Assembly: GCF_002118315.1 (NCBI RefSeq)
Contig: NZ_MTSZ01000001.1
Coordinates: forward strand, 1,054,001 to 1,118,000
Length of the DNA stretch: 64,000 bases
Direction of reading: 5' to 3'
Origin: Kiloniella majae
GTDB taxonomy: Bacteria; Pseudomonadota; Alphaproteobacteria; Kiloniellales; Kiloniellaceae
In this document: piece by piece, positions 47,792 through 57,593 of the stretch
How positions within the stretch are numbered: position 1 is the first letter of the stretch
Layout of the letters: each line of letters begins with the position of its first letter
Program-made: the position numbers and the translations under genes
The notes under the pieces: generated by a model
Seen by the model: the letters and a program-made list of their open reading frames with translations, nothing else
Told to the model about the DNA's origin: nothing
Databases searched by the model: none

Positions 47792-47816
47792 GTTTGTCCA
47801 AAAGATATGCCTAACC

Positions 47817-47855
47817 AAGAAAGGCCCCTGTTGAATGAACAAGGGCCTTTCTTTT
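47817..47855. terminator. bidirectional terminator, end of prmA
   Basis: AAGAAAGGCCC (47817-47827) pairs with GGGCCTTTCTT (47843-47853) around a partly paired loop. It serves the minus-strand prmA (stop at 47882) and has T runs on both strands. Confidence 0.88.
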
Positions 47856-47881
47856 AGTTTGAAATAAATGTGATGAGGCTT

Positions 47882-48760
47882 TTACCGAGATAAAACCAAT
47901 GTCGCCCACTCACCCAAGTGAAGTTCTCGGATAACTTTTAGCCCCACGGCTTCATGAGCTTTCACAACCTTATCCTGTTGCGTGATGAGCAACCCGGAAA
48001 GCACAGCGACACCGCCATTGACCAAGTTCTTTTCCAGTAAAGGCGCCATCTGGCAGAGCGGTTCAGCAAGAATGTTTGCCGCGATCAGATCATAGGGGCC
48101 ACGCGCGGCAACTTCCGGGGCATTATAGCCATCCCCGCAAACACCTGTGATATCAGAAACATTATTCAGATCTGCATTTTCCAGTGCCACACGTACAGAA
48201 TCAGCATCAATATCCACCCCGAGAACAGGACAGTTCCATAGGATTTTGATTCCCATAGATAGGATCCCGGACCCACATCCCATATCCAACGCATTAACGA
48301 CTTTTTTGTCCTCGGCCAAATCTGTGAGCGCGATCAAACACCCCTTTGTCGTATCATGTTGCCCGGTACCAAACGCTACATTAGCCTCAATCAACAGAGG
48401 TACAGAACCTTCTGGTGGCTGCTCGGTTACATGTGATCCATGAACAAAAAACTTTCCGGCCACGATTGGCGGCAAAGCCTTTTGACTTTCAGCAACCCAA
48501 TCAATTTCAGGAAGTTGTTCAATCGTAGTCGTTGGAACATCACCACCAACGATTTCAGCCGTACTGGCCAAAATGTTGTTAACCTGCTCATCAGATGGCT
48601 TGCCATCTACATATACTTTAACAGACACAACCCCAGATTCATTCGGGTTTGTTGTGACGATTGCGCCATCAAGTGGTTCCAGAGCAAGCTCATAGATAGG
48701 TAAGTTGACCTCTTTTATATCCAAAGCCACAACCCAAACTGCGGAGTTATCTTCTCTCAT
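47882..48760 (-). CDS. prmA: ribosomal protein L11 methyltransferase
   Basis: 292 residues. PrmA layout: N-terminal substrate-recognition domain (about 1-100), then the SAM methyltransferase core with ALDMGCGSGILSMG (about 156-169) and the preceding NVAFGTGQHDTTKGCLI and VDIDADSVRVALEN segments. It trimethylates lysines and the N-terminus of ribosomal protein L11. The start overlaps the helicase stop by one base (TAATG), so the two are cotranscribed. Confidence 0.93.
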   Translation of the reverse strand: MREDNSAVWVVALDIKEVNLPIYELALEPLDGAIVTTNPNESGVVSVKVYVDGKPSDEQVNNILASTAEIVGGDVPTTTIEQLPEIDWVAESQKALPPIVAGKFFVHGSHVTEQPPEGSVPLLIEANVAFGTGQHDTTKGCLIALTDLAEDKKVVNALDMGCGSGILSMGIKILWNCPVLGVDIDADSVRVALENADLNNVSDITGVCGDGYNAPEVAARGPYDLIAANILAEPLCQMAPLLEKNLVNGGVAVLSGLLITQQDKVVKAHEAVGLKVIRELHLGEWATLVLSR

Positions 48761-51075
48761 TACATACCTGCCTGTTCGGCGGGAACCACAAAGTTACTCA
48801 GAACTTTTTTGCTTCCGGCCTTATCAAAAGAAATTGTCAGACGTTCACCTTCAACCGAAGTTACTAACCCATAGCCGAATTTTTGATGGAAAACCCGTTC
48901 TCCACGACCAAAACCGCTTTTACTTTCAGAAACCTTTTGCGCTGCTTGTCGTACAAGTTGAGATTCACCGCCTGAATAGCTTCTGGCACGCTGCATTCCC
49001 GGGCTCGTCCGGTCATTATCTTGCCAGCCTCTGCCAGAGCCAAAACCACCATAAGATGGCTCTAACGGCGCAGAGTAAATGCCCCGATCACTTTCCCGCT
49101 CAATGTGTTCATGGGGAAGCTCATCGACAAATCGTGACGGGATTGCCGAAGCCCAGGAACCATGCATACGCCTGTTCGCTGCAAAGGAAATGATCGCGCG
49201 TTCTCTGGCACGGGTTAATCCCACATAAGCCAATCGACGCTCTTCTTCCAACCCTTTAAGACCTTGCTCATCCATGGCTCGTTGGTTCGGAAACAGTCCC
49301 TCTTCCCAACCGGGTAGAAAAACAGTTTCAAACTCAAGTCCCTTGGCACCATGCAAGGTCATGATAGAAACCATTTCCTGGTTCTGTTGGCTATTGGTAT
49401 CCATCACAAGACTGACGTGTTCCAGAAAGTCAGGAAGGCTTTCGAATTCACCCAAAGCATTAACCAGTTCACGCAGGTTCTCAACACGTCCTTTGGCCTC
49501 AACGGACTTATCGTTCTGCCAGAATTCCAGATAGCCGCTTTCTTCCAGAATAAGGTCAGCCAATTCCGGATGCGGCAATTCATTCTTCTTATTTTGCCAA
49601 CTTTCAACTAGTGCAACAAAACCTGCCATAGATTTACGAGCCGCAGGGCGTAACTCATCGGTTTCAACAATCACCTGCGCCGCCTTAAACAGCGATGTTT
49701 CATTCTGTCGCGCTAATTGGTGAACAACAGCCATAGCAGCTGGCCCTAGTCCTCTTTTAGGTTTAGCAATACAACGCTCAAAAGCCAGACTGTCATCAGC
49801 TGAATTCACGAGGCGCAGGTACGCCAGAGCATCGCGTATTTCCAGACGCTCGTAGAAGCGTGCGCCGCCGATCACCCTATAAGGAATGCCCAGCGTCAAG
49901 AAGCGTTCTTCAAATTCACGGGTCATCGCCCCCGTCCGAACGAGAACAGCAATCTGGTCCAGTGATTGACCTTGGCGTTGCAGACTTTCCGTTTCTTCAC
50001 CGACAAAACGGGCTTCGGCTTCCCCATCCCAGAGTCCGCGAACACGCAGCATTTCACCTTCGTCATCATCCGTCCAAAGCGTCTTGCCTAAGCGTCCTTC
50101 GTTATGACTGATAACAGAAGAAGCCGCGGCAAGTATCCGTCCCGTAGAACGGTAGTTCCGCTCCAGACGAACCACCTTTGCACCGGGGAAATCTTTTTCA
50201 AAGCGAAGGATATTACCAACTTCTGCCCCGCGCCACCCGTAGATAGATTGATCATCATCCCCGACACAGCACACATTCTGATGCCCCTGCGCTAAAAGAC
50301 GTAACCAAAGATACTGGGCCACGTTGGTGTCCTGATACTCATCGACCAAAATATAGTGAAAACGTCGATGGTAATCCGCCAACACATCCGGATAGGTCTG
50401 AAAAATCACGAGAGTATGCAACAACAAGTCACCAAAGTCACAGGCGTTCAGCTCTTTCATACGCTGTTGATAGCTCTGGTAAATTTTATGAATGCGCCCG
50501 CCAGCAAATTCTTTGGCTTCATTGGCAGAAACATGATCAGGTGTTTGCCCCCGATCCTTCCAACGCTGAATAACACCAAGAACAGATTTTGGCGGCCATT
50601 TCTTATCGTCGAGATTATTTTCTTTCAGAAGCTGCTTCACCAATCGCAGCTGATCATCCGTGTCAATAATCGCAAAATCACTTCCCAGGCCAACCTTCTC
50701 GGCATGAGCCCGTAACATACGAACCGCGATAGCATGGAAAGTCCCCAACCACCAACGCTCGACGGTCGGCTCGTTCAGAATCGAAGCAACACGCTCCTTC
50801 ATCTCCTGCGCCGCTTTATTGGTAAAGGTCACAGCCAGAACCTGACCGGGGAAAGCTTTTCCTGTTGCCAGAATATGAGCAAGGCGCGTGGTAAGAACCC
50901 GCGTTTTCCCAGTTCCGGCCCCAGCCAGGACAAGAACAGGTCCATCCGTAGTCTGAACGGCATCCATCTGCGATTCATTAAGACCAGTAAGATAGGGCGG
51001 TAGCCCTTCGTTTTGCATTTGCGATTCGTCTATCATGATTGGTTTATAGCGCAGCTTCTCGACAAGCTCATCCAC
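48760..51075 (-). CDS. UvrD/PcrA-type ATP-dependent DNA helicase
   Basis: 771 residues from GTG at 51075, with AGAGG five bases upstream. Later in-frame ATGs (51036, 51018) lack such a site. SF1A motifs in order: Q motif (LNESQMDAVQTTDGP), I GAGTGKTRVLTT, II VDEYQDTNVAQ, III GDDDQSIYGWRGAE, IV, V, VI (LEEERRLAYVGLTRARERAI). A C-terminal PcrA/UvrD Tudor-like domain (RVFHQKFGYGLVTSVEGERL) suggests the RNA-polymerase-binding PcrA/UvrD branch. It functions in nucleotide excision repair and fork restart. Cotranscribed with prmA and divergent from the deacylase gene. Confidence 0.93.
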   Translation of the reverse strand: MDELVEKLRYKPIMIDESQMQNEGLPPYLTGLNESQMDAVQTTDGPVLVLAGAGTGKTRVLTTRLAHILATGKAFPGQVLAVTFTNKAAQEMKERVASILNEPTVERWWLGTFHAIAVRMLRAHAEKVGLGSDFAIIDTDDQLRLVKQLLKENNLDDKKWPPKSVLGVIQRWKDRGQTPDHVSANEAKEFAGGRIHKIYQSYQQRMKELNACDFGDLLLHTLVIFQTYPDVLADYHRRFHYILVDEYQDTNVAQYLWLRLLAQGHQNVCCVGDDDQSIYGWRGAEVGNILRFEKDFPGAKVVRLERNYRSTGRILAAASSVISHNEGRLGKTLWTDDDEGEMLRVRGLWDGEAEARFVGEETESLQRQGQSLDQIAVLVRTGAMTREFEERFLTLGIPYRVIGGARFYERLEIRDALAYLRLVNSADDSLAFERCIAKPKRGLGPAAMAVVHQLARQNETSLFKAAQVIVETDELRPAARKSMAGFVALVESWQNKKNELPHPELADLILEESGYLEFWQNDKSVEAKGRVENLRELVNALGEFESLPDFLEHVSLVMDTNSQQNQEMVSIMTLHGAKGLEFETVFLPGWEEGLFPNQRAMDEQGLKGLEEERRLAYVGLTRARERAIISFAANRRMHGSWASAIPSRFVDELPHEHIERESDRGIYSAPLEPSYGGFGSGRGWQDNDRTSPGMQRARSYSGGESQLVRQAAQKVSESKSGFGRGERVFHQKFGYGLVTSVEGERLTISFDKAGSKKVLSNFVVPAEQAGM

Positions 51076-51154
51076 TTTTACCTCTTGACCTAAAGATCAA
51101 ACAACTCTTTATGTTATGCAAAACTCTGGATCACAAGAATATACAGGAAAAAAC

Positions 51155-52288
51155 ATGGCCCGTATTACAGAGCGCCACGCGCTACTTTCTGAAACACCAA
51201 GTACACAACGGGTCGTCACCATGCATCGCTACGGTGCAGATACAAATGGCAAAGTTGCTTATGTTCAAGCCTGCCTACACGCCGACGAAACCCCGGCTAT
51301 GGCTTGCACACATCATCTTCTGCAACGCTTGGAAGAAGCGGACCAACAAGGATTATTAAAAGGTGAAATTGTCATCGTTCCCTTTGCCAACCCGATCGGA
51401 CTGGATCAGTTTGAAGACGATATTCTCATTGGGCGCGTTCACCGTGGTGGTGATGGTAATTTTAACCGCGGTTGGTACGACCTGACAGCAATGGTCCAAG
51501 ATCGTCTTGCAAACAAACTCGGCAAAGATGAAGACGATAATGTAAAGTTGATCCGCTCAACGATGCAGGACGTTCTAAACGAAGTTACACCAACAAGTGA
51601 ATTTGACAGCCTCCGCAAGATATTAGCGAAAGAAGCAGCCCGAGCGGATTACGTCTTCGATCTTCATTGTGATGACGAATCCCTCCCCTATCTTTATATC
51701 TCTGACCTCAACTGGCCCGATTGTCAGGATTTTGCCGCTGACTTTGGCGCAACAGCCGTCATGATGGCCGAAAATTCCGGCGGCGGCAGCTTCGACGAAG
51801 TATATACCCGCCCCTGGGCCGAGCTTTCACGCCTGTTCCCCGATGCAGCAATTCCGCAGGCAACCATGTCAATGACTGTTGAACACCGGGGACGCCCGGA
51901 TGTGTCAGACGAAATCGGAGCAAAAGATGCTGATGCACTCTATAACTTCTTCATCCGTCGCGGCCTAATCGAAGGCGATGCAGGGCCATTACCTGCTCCA
52001 CTGTGTGAAGCAACGGGTACAGACGCTTGTGAAATAATTCCCTCGCCGGGCGCAGGCTTTGTTACCTATTGTAGGGAGTTGGGTGACATCGTGAAGAAAG
52101 GCGATCAGATCGCAACCTTGATTGATCCCGCAGCAGAAGATCCAACCCAATCCCGCACACCGATCTATGCTGGAACCGATGGTATTTTCTTCACTCGCCG
52201 CCAGCACAAAGCTGTAAAGCCTGGCCTTGTTATTGGTAAAGTCGCTGGCAAAGAACCGCTAAAGGCAGGATACCTTCTCGAAGACTAA
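51155..52288 (+). CDS. succinylglutamate desuccinylase/aspartoacylase family protein
   Basis: 377 residues from the ATG at 51155 (AGGA seven bases upstream); the 51116 reading adds 13 residues. M14-type zinc hydrolase fold: CLHADETPAM (zinc His and Glu), FDLHCDDESLPYLY (zinc His), and NRGW. This is the AstE/AspA-like branch acting on N-acyl amino acids or related amides. A C-terminal beta domain (about 305-375: GAGFVTYCRELGDIVKKGDQ) is biotinyl-lipoyl-like, found in many members. The substrate is uncertain. It shares a short divergent region with the helicase gene. Confidence 0.82.
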   Translation: MARITERHALLSETPSTQRVVTMHRYGADTNGKVAYVQACLHADETPAMACTHHLLQRLEEADQQGLLKGEIVIVPFANPIGLDQFEDDILIGRVHRGGDGNFNRGWYDLTAMVQDRLANKLGKDEDDNVKLIRSTMQDVLNEVTPTSEFDSLRKILAKEAARADYVFDLHCDDESLPYLYISDLNWPDCQDFAADFGATAVMMAENSGGGSFDEVYTRPWAELSRLFPDAAIPQATMSMTVEHRGRPDVSDEIGAKDADALYNFFIRRGLIEGDAGPLPAPLCEATGTDACEIIPSPGAGFVTYCRELGDIVKKGDQIATLIDPAAEDPTQSRTPIYAGTDGIFFTRRQHKAVKPGLVIGKVAGKEPLKAGYLLED

Positions 52289-52313
52289 CCTCTTCAGAAA
52301 GCCTCACGAAATA

Positions 52314-52349
52314 ATAAGGGCTGAGAACGATATCGTTCTCAGCCCTTAT
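52314..52349. terminator. perfect palindromic bidirectional terminator
   Basis: A 36-bp perfect palindrome with two 18-bp arms and no unpaired centre: arms at 52314-52331 and 52332-52349, with the GGGCTGAG motif inside. It lies between the convergent deacylase and ClC genes. Confidence 0.85.
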
Positions 52350-52395
52350 ACATATTAAATACAGCTTTGTACTTAGTCATCCCTTACAGAAGCAA

Positions 52396-54174
52396 TCACA
52401 TGTCACCGCGTTCTTCAGCCCGGGCTTGCTCCATTGCTTTTTTATAGGCAAGTGCCACGTCATGTTCATGAAGAACACCTTTGAGAATACCTTCTTCATC
52501 AATCACCGGGATATAAACTTCCCCACTTGCACCATGCGCCTGAAGCGCCTGCTCGATATTAGAATCTTCTTCCAATTGAACAGCTTTGGTTCGCGCAATA
52601 TCCAATGCGGTTAAGGCAACACCCTTTTCCTCTTGCAGATCTAGTCCATCAGCCAATTCGATAAAGGTAATAGAGCCTTTAAGCCGTTCATCTTCATCAA
52701 TAACAAAGACCTGCCCCAGTCGGTTTTTTCTGATTTCTTCCCTGACGTGGCTTAAATCTGCAGAGGTATCAACAGTCGAGACTTCGCAATGCACCATATG
52801 CGATATTGTAATAGACCGCATCAAACTTGCCTCACGCCCACCCCGGATTTCAACGCCACGTCTTTCAAGTTGCCACATAAAAAAAGAGCGCCCATGAACC
52901 TGTTGCGTGATCACACTCGATAGAGATGTCGCGATCATCACCGCAATAGTTAAAGCATAGTCATTTGTTAGCTCAAAAATCATAAGGATGGTTGAGACCG
53001 GCGCCCCGAGAACCGCACCCGCAACGGCCCCCATACCAATGACGGTATAAGCTCCGGTGCCTGAAGAGAGTTCCGGAAAAAGACTGGTCGCAATGATTCC
53101 ATAGGCACCACCCACCATTGCCCCTAGAAAAATCGAAGGTGAAAACACACCACCCGAAAACCCTGACCCCAGAGAAATAGCCGTTGCAATCGTCTTAACC
53201 ACAATCAAAGCCAGTAACAACCACAGAGGATAAAGTTCTGACAAGGCTGCGTCAGTTGCTTCATAACCAACACCAAGAACCTGAGGGAAAACAAGAGCCA
53301 TGACACCCAAGGCCAAGCCCCCGATCATAGGCTTTCCCCAAAAAGGAATATTCAACTTCTTGAAAGTATCTTCAGCAAAGATCACCGACCACATAAAGGC
53401 AATCGCCGCCAAGGCAGAAATAATCCCCAAAAGAGCAAAAGCCGGAAATTCCCAGAATGATGACAATGACATTGCTTTAGGCAAGATAAAGGCTGGAAAA
53501 TCACCATAATAAATCCGGCTGATAATCGTACCCACAACCGAAGCAATAACAATAGGCGCAAAAGCAGAAAGCGCGTAGTGACCAACAACAACTTCAAGTG
53601 CAAAAAAGACACCCGCTATCGGAGCGTTAAAAGAGGTCGCAATCGCTGCGGCGACACCACACCCCAGAAGTGTTCGGAAGAGTGAATAGCCAAGGTGTAG
53701 CCTTTTAGAAAGCCAGGCACCAATTGATGCCCCAAGATGAACAACAGGCCCTTCACGTCCGACCGATGCCCCCACACCGATAGAGAAAGCTGAAGCAATT
53801 GCAGCCCTAACGCCAATTTTCAAAGACATCCGTCCGCCCTTGAGCGCGGTTGCTTCGATAACATGTGGCACACCTTGCGGCTTACCATCGGGTAAGAAAT
53901 ACCGAATAAATAACCCTACGATTCCCCCACCAATAACGGGAACAAGAACAATGTGCCACCAGGGTAATCCCGCAATACCAACGGATATTTTTTCACCTTG
54001 AAACCCATAAAAAAACATCTGAACAAGATCAATAAAATGACGGAACGCCATAGCGGCAAGACCCGCAGCAGCACCAATAATCACCGCTAAAGACGATAAT
54101 ATCACCTGTTCATTTTGTATGAATTGCCTGATCTGTTGCAGTGGCGACAAGCGGGCACCCTTATCTTCAGACAT
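52396..54174 (-). CDS. ClC chloride channel/transporter with CBS domains
   Basis: 592 residues from the ATG at 54174 (MSEDKGARL); a 54210 reading adds 12 residues. Voltage-gated ClC fold with about ten or more helices (about 25-440). Motifs: GVGASVGREGPVVHLGASIG (the gating Glu in GREGP), GVFFALEVVVGHY, and GSGFSGGVFSPSIFLGAM. Two CBS domains follow (about 465-580: MVHCEVSTVDTSADLSHV, IPVIDEEGILKGVLHEHDVA), which bind nucleotides and regulate transport. Whether it is a channel or a 2Cl-/H+ exchanger cannot be decided from the motifs alone. Confidence 0.92.
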   Translation of the reverse strand: MSEDKGARLSPLQQIRQFIQNEQVILSSLAVIIGAAAGLAAMAFRHFIDLVQMFFYGFQGEKISVGIAGLPWWHIVLVPVIGGGIVGLFIRYFLPDGKPQGVPHVIEATALKGGRMSLKIGVRAAIASAFSIGVGASVGREGPVVHLGASIGAWLSKRLHLGYSLFRTLLGCGVAAAIATSFNAPIAGVFFALEVVVGHYALSAFAPIVIASVVGTIISRIYYGDFPAFILPKAMSLSSFWEFPAFALLGIISALAAIAFMWSVIFAEDTFKKLNIPFWGKPMIGGLALGVMALVFPQVLGVGYEATDAALSELYPLWLLLALIVVKTIATAISLGSGFSGGVFSPSIFLGAMVGGAYGIIATSLFPELSSGTGAYTVIGMGAVAGAVLGAPVSTILMIFELTNDYALTIAVMIATSLSSVITQQVHGRSFFMWQLERRGVEIRGGREASLMRSITISHMVHCEVSTVDTSADLSHVREEIRKNRLGQVFVIDEDERLKGSITFIELADGLDLQEEKGVALTALDIARTKAVQLEEDSNIEQALQAHGASGEVYIPVIDEEGILKGVLHEHDVALAYKKAMEQARAEERGDM

Positions 54175-54438
54175 ACCGCCCCCGGTCCATAACGTCGCTA
54201 AAGGGAACATTTGAGCATAAACTGTCTTTACAGAATACCCGGTTATCCGCCCCTAGAGGTAAATCAGAAATGCAAGTTGAATTAAGCAGGACCGCCATCC
54301 GCAGCTATCGTATTTAATTGTTCTAATAACCGTTATAACGCTATGGAAATTATAGTTCCACCAGAACAATGTATTTTTTTATAAAATTACCGAGAGCAGT
54401 ACTTTAAAGTTACGGGAAAATTTTACTGCCGATTTAGA

Positions 54439-54939
54439 CTACATACAGCGCCCGATCGACCCTTCTGCACAAATTCGTTTACCATCGATCCACGTTGCAC
54501 CCGACAAATCTGCTTTCGTCAAATCCGCTCCTTCGATTTGTGCTTTAGTGAGATCAGCTCCTCTAAGTATCGTCTTGAAAAGACGTGCACGCTTTAAATT
54601 TGCCCTTGTAAAATCAGCACCCTGTAGATCTGCTTTGGTAAAATCCGCTTCTGGTAAAGAAGCCTTTGTGAAATTGGCCTCTACCAATGAAGCGCTGACA
54701 AACTTGGTCCTAAAGGCAGAGACGTTTTTTAGATCAGCCCGGTTTAGTGATCCTCGCAGGAAACTGGTATCTCTTAATCGAGCGCCAGAAAGCTCAACAT
54801 CATCCAGATTCAGTCCGTCCATATTACATCGCTGCCAGTTCACATCAGCTCCGGCCGGGTCTGTACAAGCCGCCACAACAGCAGAAGATGATTGAAAATA
54901 AAAAAAAGCGACAATCGCAAAACAAAGACTTTTATTCAT
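54439..54939 (-). CDS. secreted pentapeptide-repeat protein
   Basis: 166 residues from the ATG at 54939, chosen because it gives a signal peptide (about 1-22: FAIVAFFYFQSSSAVVAA). A longer reading from 55014 has a charged start. The mature part has some 17 pentapeptide units of A(D/N)LxX type (LNRADLKNVSAFRTKFVSASLVEANF... ADFTKADLQGADF), forming a right-handed quadrilateral helix. Two Cys pairs (AACTDPAG and CNMDG; RICAEGSIGRC at the end) may make disulfides. Function unknown; cytoplasmic DNA-mimic members like MfpA differ in being unsecreted. No strong RBS. Confidence 0.8.
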   Translation of the reverse strand: MNKSLCFAIVAFFYFQSSSAVVAACTDPAGADVNWQRCNMDGLNLDDVELSGARLRDTSFLRGSLNRADLKNVSAFRTKFVSASLVEANFTKASLPEADFTKADLQGADFTRANLKRARLFKTILRGADLTKAQIEGADLTKADLSGATWIDGKRICAEGSIGRCM

Positions 54940-55028
54940 AATCTTAATGTTAGAAATCAAACTCTTAACTTCAAGTAAATTTACGCTCACTTGTTTTGCT
55001 TTCGACAATTTCATTCTGATTAAATGGG

Positions 55029-55526
55029 TCAGCTATCGGTATTCCAGGACATTATTGATCGCCCAACGTTAACAGGCAAGGGCAAGCCTTCTTGGCCTTC
55101 ATATATATCTTTTAAATTATCAATCAGTGCATTTGGCATTTCACATGAAATACGTCTCTTCAAATCGACATGAAGAGATATCCATTCGGACGTCGCAGCT
55201 AAATAATTTTCATCAATATTGTAAAGCGAATGATGGTAGCTCATCTTTTTACGATCATACCCAAGTAATTTGGTTTCTACTCTCATATTAGAGCCCAGAT
55301 GGAGTTCCTTCATATAGTTCACATGATTTTCAACGACAAAGGTCGAACAGTTCGTCTGCTGGCGATAATTTTCGGTAACACCAAAAAATTCGAGAAAAGC
55401 ATCGGTAGCATCACAAAAAACGTGCATATAATAAGCAACGTTCATATGCCCGTTATAATCGAGCCATTCTGACGGAACACACCCTTCAAAACTGACTAAA
55501 GGCATTACCTCATTCGGGTGAATCAC
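55029..55526 (-). CDS. thioesterase family protein (hot-dog fold)
   Basis: 165 residues from a GTG at 55526 with AAGGA nine bases upstream; the track ATG at 55553 would add nine residues. The 4HBT hot-dog signature is seen in VPSEWLDYNGHMNVAYYMHVF (Asp-Tyr-Asn-Gly-His-Met active-site helix region), followed by SNMRVETKLLGYDRKKMSYHHSLY. The acyl substrate is not known. Related proteins act on acyl-CoA or carnitine intermediates. It lies 89 bp upstream of the pentapeptide gene in the same direction. Confidence 0.82.
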   Translation of the reverse strand: MIHPNEVMPLVSFEGCVPSEWLDYNGHMNVAYYMHVFCDATDAFLEFFGVTENYRQQTNCSTFVVENHVNYMKELHLGSNMRVETKLLGYDRKKMSYHHSLYNIDENYLAATSEWISLHVDLKRRISCEMPNALIDNLKDIYEGQEGLPLPVNVGRSIMSWNTDS

Positions 55527-55553
55527 GACACTATTTCCTTTAACAAAAAACAA

Positions 55554-55910
55554 TAAAACAACACAAACACCACGAATCCGGCGGAAAATTACAGAAGAAA
55601 AAAGATTAAAATAACATTACGCTAAGGAAGATTCGCAGGAACATATTCGTTAAAATTTAAAACAAATCAAGCGAGCGTGATGCAAAAATACAACAGTATA
55701 TTTCTTCCACCCTATTTAATGACTCTTATGACTGGTTTTGCAATCAAGCTTGTGATAATCAACCATACTAAGATTTAGTCTCTTTAAAAATTAAGTAGAG
55801 TTATGTTTTAAAGAGCATTTAAGTATTTTGTTTTGTTCACGTTCGTTTGTGTTGCAATATTTATTATATTGCCAGCAAATATCAGGGGGGTCTCTGGGTG
55901 AGCAAGTGTT
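55554..55910. other. AT-rich divergent intergenic region upstream of mlaA
   Basis: About 357 bp between the divergent thioesterase and mlaA genes. No gene or clear repeat was seen. It must contain both promoters. No confident -35/-10 pair was found. Confidence 0.55.
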
Positions 55911-56804
55911 ATGACCGTAGAAACAAATGATAGGCGAAATGTCGTGGGGTTAGGTATTTTGTCCGAGATTAATTCTCGACTGATAAAACGTTTGGTTGCT
56001 TTTACTGCCGTTGCTATTTTTGTGACAGGCTGTGCAAGTAAGCCGAACTCAACACTGCAGGATGAAGCCAATGCAAGCACTGATGACCAGTGGGCGCAGA
56101 CTGAAGGCTCAACCGCAGTTGACGAAGGTGATAACGATCCAATTGAGACCGTTAACCGCTTTATTTTTGCGTTTAACGATGCAGCAGACACAATTATTTT
56201 CCGTCCTGTTGCAGAAGGATATCGTTTCCTGGTTCCTTCTCCAATTCGGGATTCTGTTCGTAATTTCATCAGAAATACTTACACACCCGTCATTCTTGCC
56301 AACGACTTGCTTCAAGGCGATATCGAAAAGGCCGAGAATACGTTTGCTCGATTCCTCATCAACACAATTGCAGGTGCTGGTGGTTTGGCTGATGTCGCGA
56401 GCCAAACAGGTCTAGAATACCACTCAGAAGATTTTGGACAGACAATGGGAACATGGGGCGTACCAGAAGGTCCTTACCTCGTACTTCCAATCTTGGGTCC
56501 ATCAAACGTCCGTGATGGTGTTGGCCTGATTGGCGATGCTCTTCTTGATCCGTTGACCTATGTTGCTAAAACAGAAGTTTTGATTGGACGCAAAGTAACC
56601 GATGGTATCGACAAAAGATCACGTAACATCGAAACTGTTGATGAACTAAAACGTGATTCTGTCGATTTCTATGCGCGGGTTCGTTCGCTTTATCATCAAA
56701 AGCGTGTAAACGAAATTAATGATGGTGAAGCAGAACCAACATTGGCACCTGGACTAACAGACATCTTCCCGGAAGATGATGACCAAGTGTCTTATGCGGA
56801 ATAA
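55911..56804 (+). CDS. mlaA: outer-membrane lipid asymmetry lipoprotein MlaA (VacJ)
   Basis: 297 residues. A lipoprotein signal peptide ends in AIFVTGC (Cys41), but it starts unusually far inside the frame, so a shorter start (for example GTG at 55944) is possible. The MlaA domain (about 70-265) has DPIETVNRFIFAFNDAADTIIFRPVA, the GGLADVASQTGL segment and HSEDFGQTMGTWGVPEGPYLVLPILGP. MlaA sits in the outer membrane with porins and removes phospholipids from the outer leaflet to MlaC. mlaC follows after 3 bp. Confidence 0.93.
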   Translation: MTVETNDRRNVVGLGILSEINSRLIKRLVAFTAVAIFVTGCASKPNSTLQDEANASTDDQWAQTEGSTAVDEGDNDPIETVNRFIFAFNDAADTIIFRPVAEGYRFLVPSPIRDSVRNFIRNTYTPVILANDLLQGDIEKAENTFARFLINTIAGAGGLADVASQTGLEYHSEDFGQTMGTWGVPEGPYLVLPILGPSNVRDGVGLIGDALLDPLTYVAKTEVLIGRKVTDGIDKRSRNIETVDELKRDSVDFYARVRSLYHQKRVNEINDGEAEPTLAPGLTDIFPEDDDQVSYAE

Positions 56805-56807
56805 ATC

Positions 56808-57455
56808 ATGAAGCGGTTTACGAGCTTTATAAAAAACATTGCAGCTCTCCTTGCGGGGGCTGCTTTCTGTTTAGCTGCCTTTAATGGGCCAGCAAATGCA
56901 GATGATGATGCAGGACAATATCTCAAGGCCCTGCAAAAAAAGGCAATCACTCAACTATCAAATGAAGACGTTTCAGAAGAAGAGCGTGAAAAGCAATTCC
57001 GCGCACTCCTTAATAAAAATTTTGATGTTGAAGGAATAGCGCGCTTTGTAATCGGAAAATACTGGCGAAAAGCCGAGGACGATCATCGCAAGGAATTCAT
57101 TGTTATCTTTGAAGACGTCATGGTTCAACGCTTTCTTCCGACCTTCTCTCAGTACGCAGGTTCAGATTTCAGAGTTACGAAAGTTGTTCCCAAAAAATCT
57201 TTCTTCATCGTTTTTAGTACCGTAAAAGCAGAAAACGGCGAACCCGCACAAATTCTTTGGCGGGTTGAGAAGAAAGACGGCTCATCAGACTATATCATTA
57301 CAGACATCGCTGCAGAAGGTATCAGTCTGCGATCCACCTATCGCTCTGACTACACATCTGCACTAAAAAGCCTGGGTGGAGATCTCTCCGAACTCAATAC
57401 CAAGCTTCGCGAAAAAATACAGTCTGGTGATTTTGCGCCTAAAGAAAATAGCTAA
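56808..57455 (+). CDS. mlaC: phospholipid-binding protein MlaC
   Basis: 215 residues. Signal peptide (about 1-31, LLAGAAFCLAAFNGPANA) and the Tol/MlaC domain (about 40-205: FRALLNKNFDVEGIARFVIGKYWRK). It shuttles phospholipids through the periplasm between MlaA and the MlaFEDB ABC complex, which is not in this window. Coupled to mlaA. Confidence 0.92.
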   Translation: MKRFTSFIKNIAALLAGAAFCLAAFNGPANADDDAGQYLKALQKKAITQLSNEDVSEEEREKQFRALLNKNFDVEGIARFVIGKYWRKAEDDHRKEFIVIFEDVMVQRFLPTFSQYAGSDFRVTKVVPKKSFFIVFSTVKAENGEPAQILWRVEKKDGSSDYIITDIAAEGISLRSTYRSDYTSALKSLGGDLSELNTKLREKIQSGDFAPKENS

Positions 57456-57494
57456 GAGTATAAGAGAGAAACAAAGCATTCTCTTAGAGTTAAG

Positions 57495-57527
57495 AAGCCT
57501 CGGATTTATAAAACCGGGGCTTTTTTT
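57495..57527 (+). terminator. rho-independent terminator after mlaC
   Basis: AAGCCTCGG (57495-57503) pairs with CCGGGGCTT (57514-57522), with one G-U pair and a 10-nt loop, followed by a long T run. Confidence 0.92.
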
Positions 57528-57593
57528 ATGGGCGCATGTCATGCCCGCAAGACTTATAGATGAAATCTACAAAAAAGATAAAATCCCAAAATT

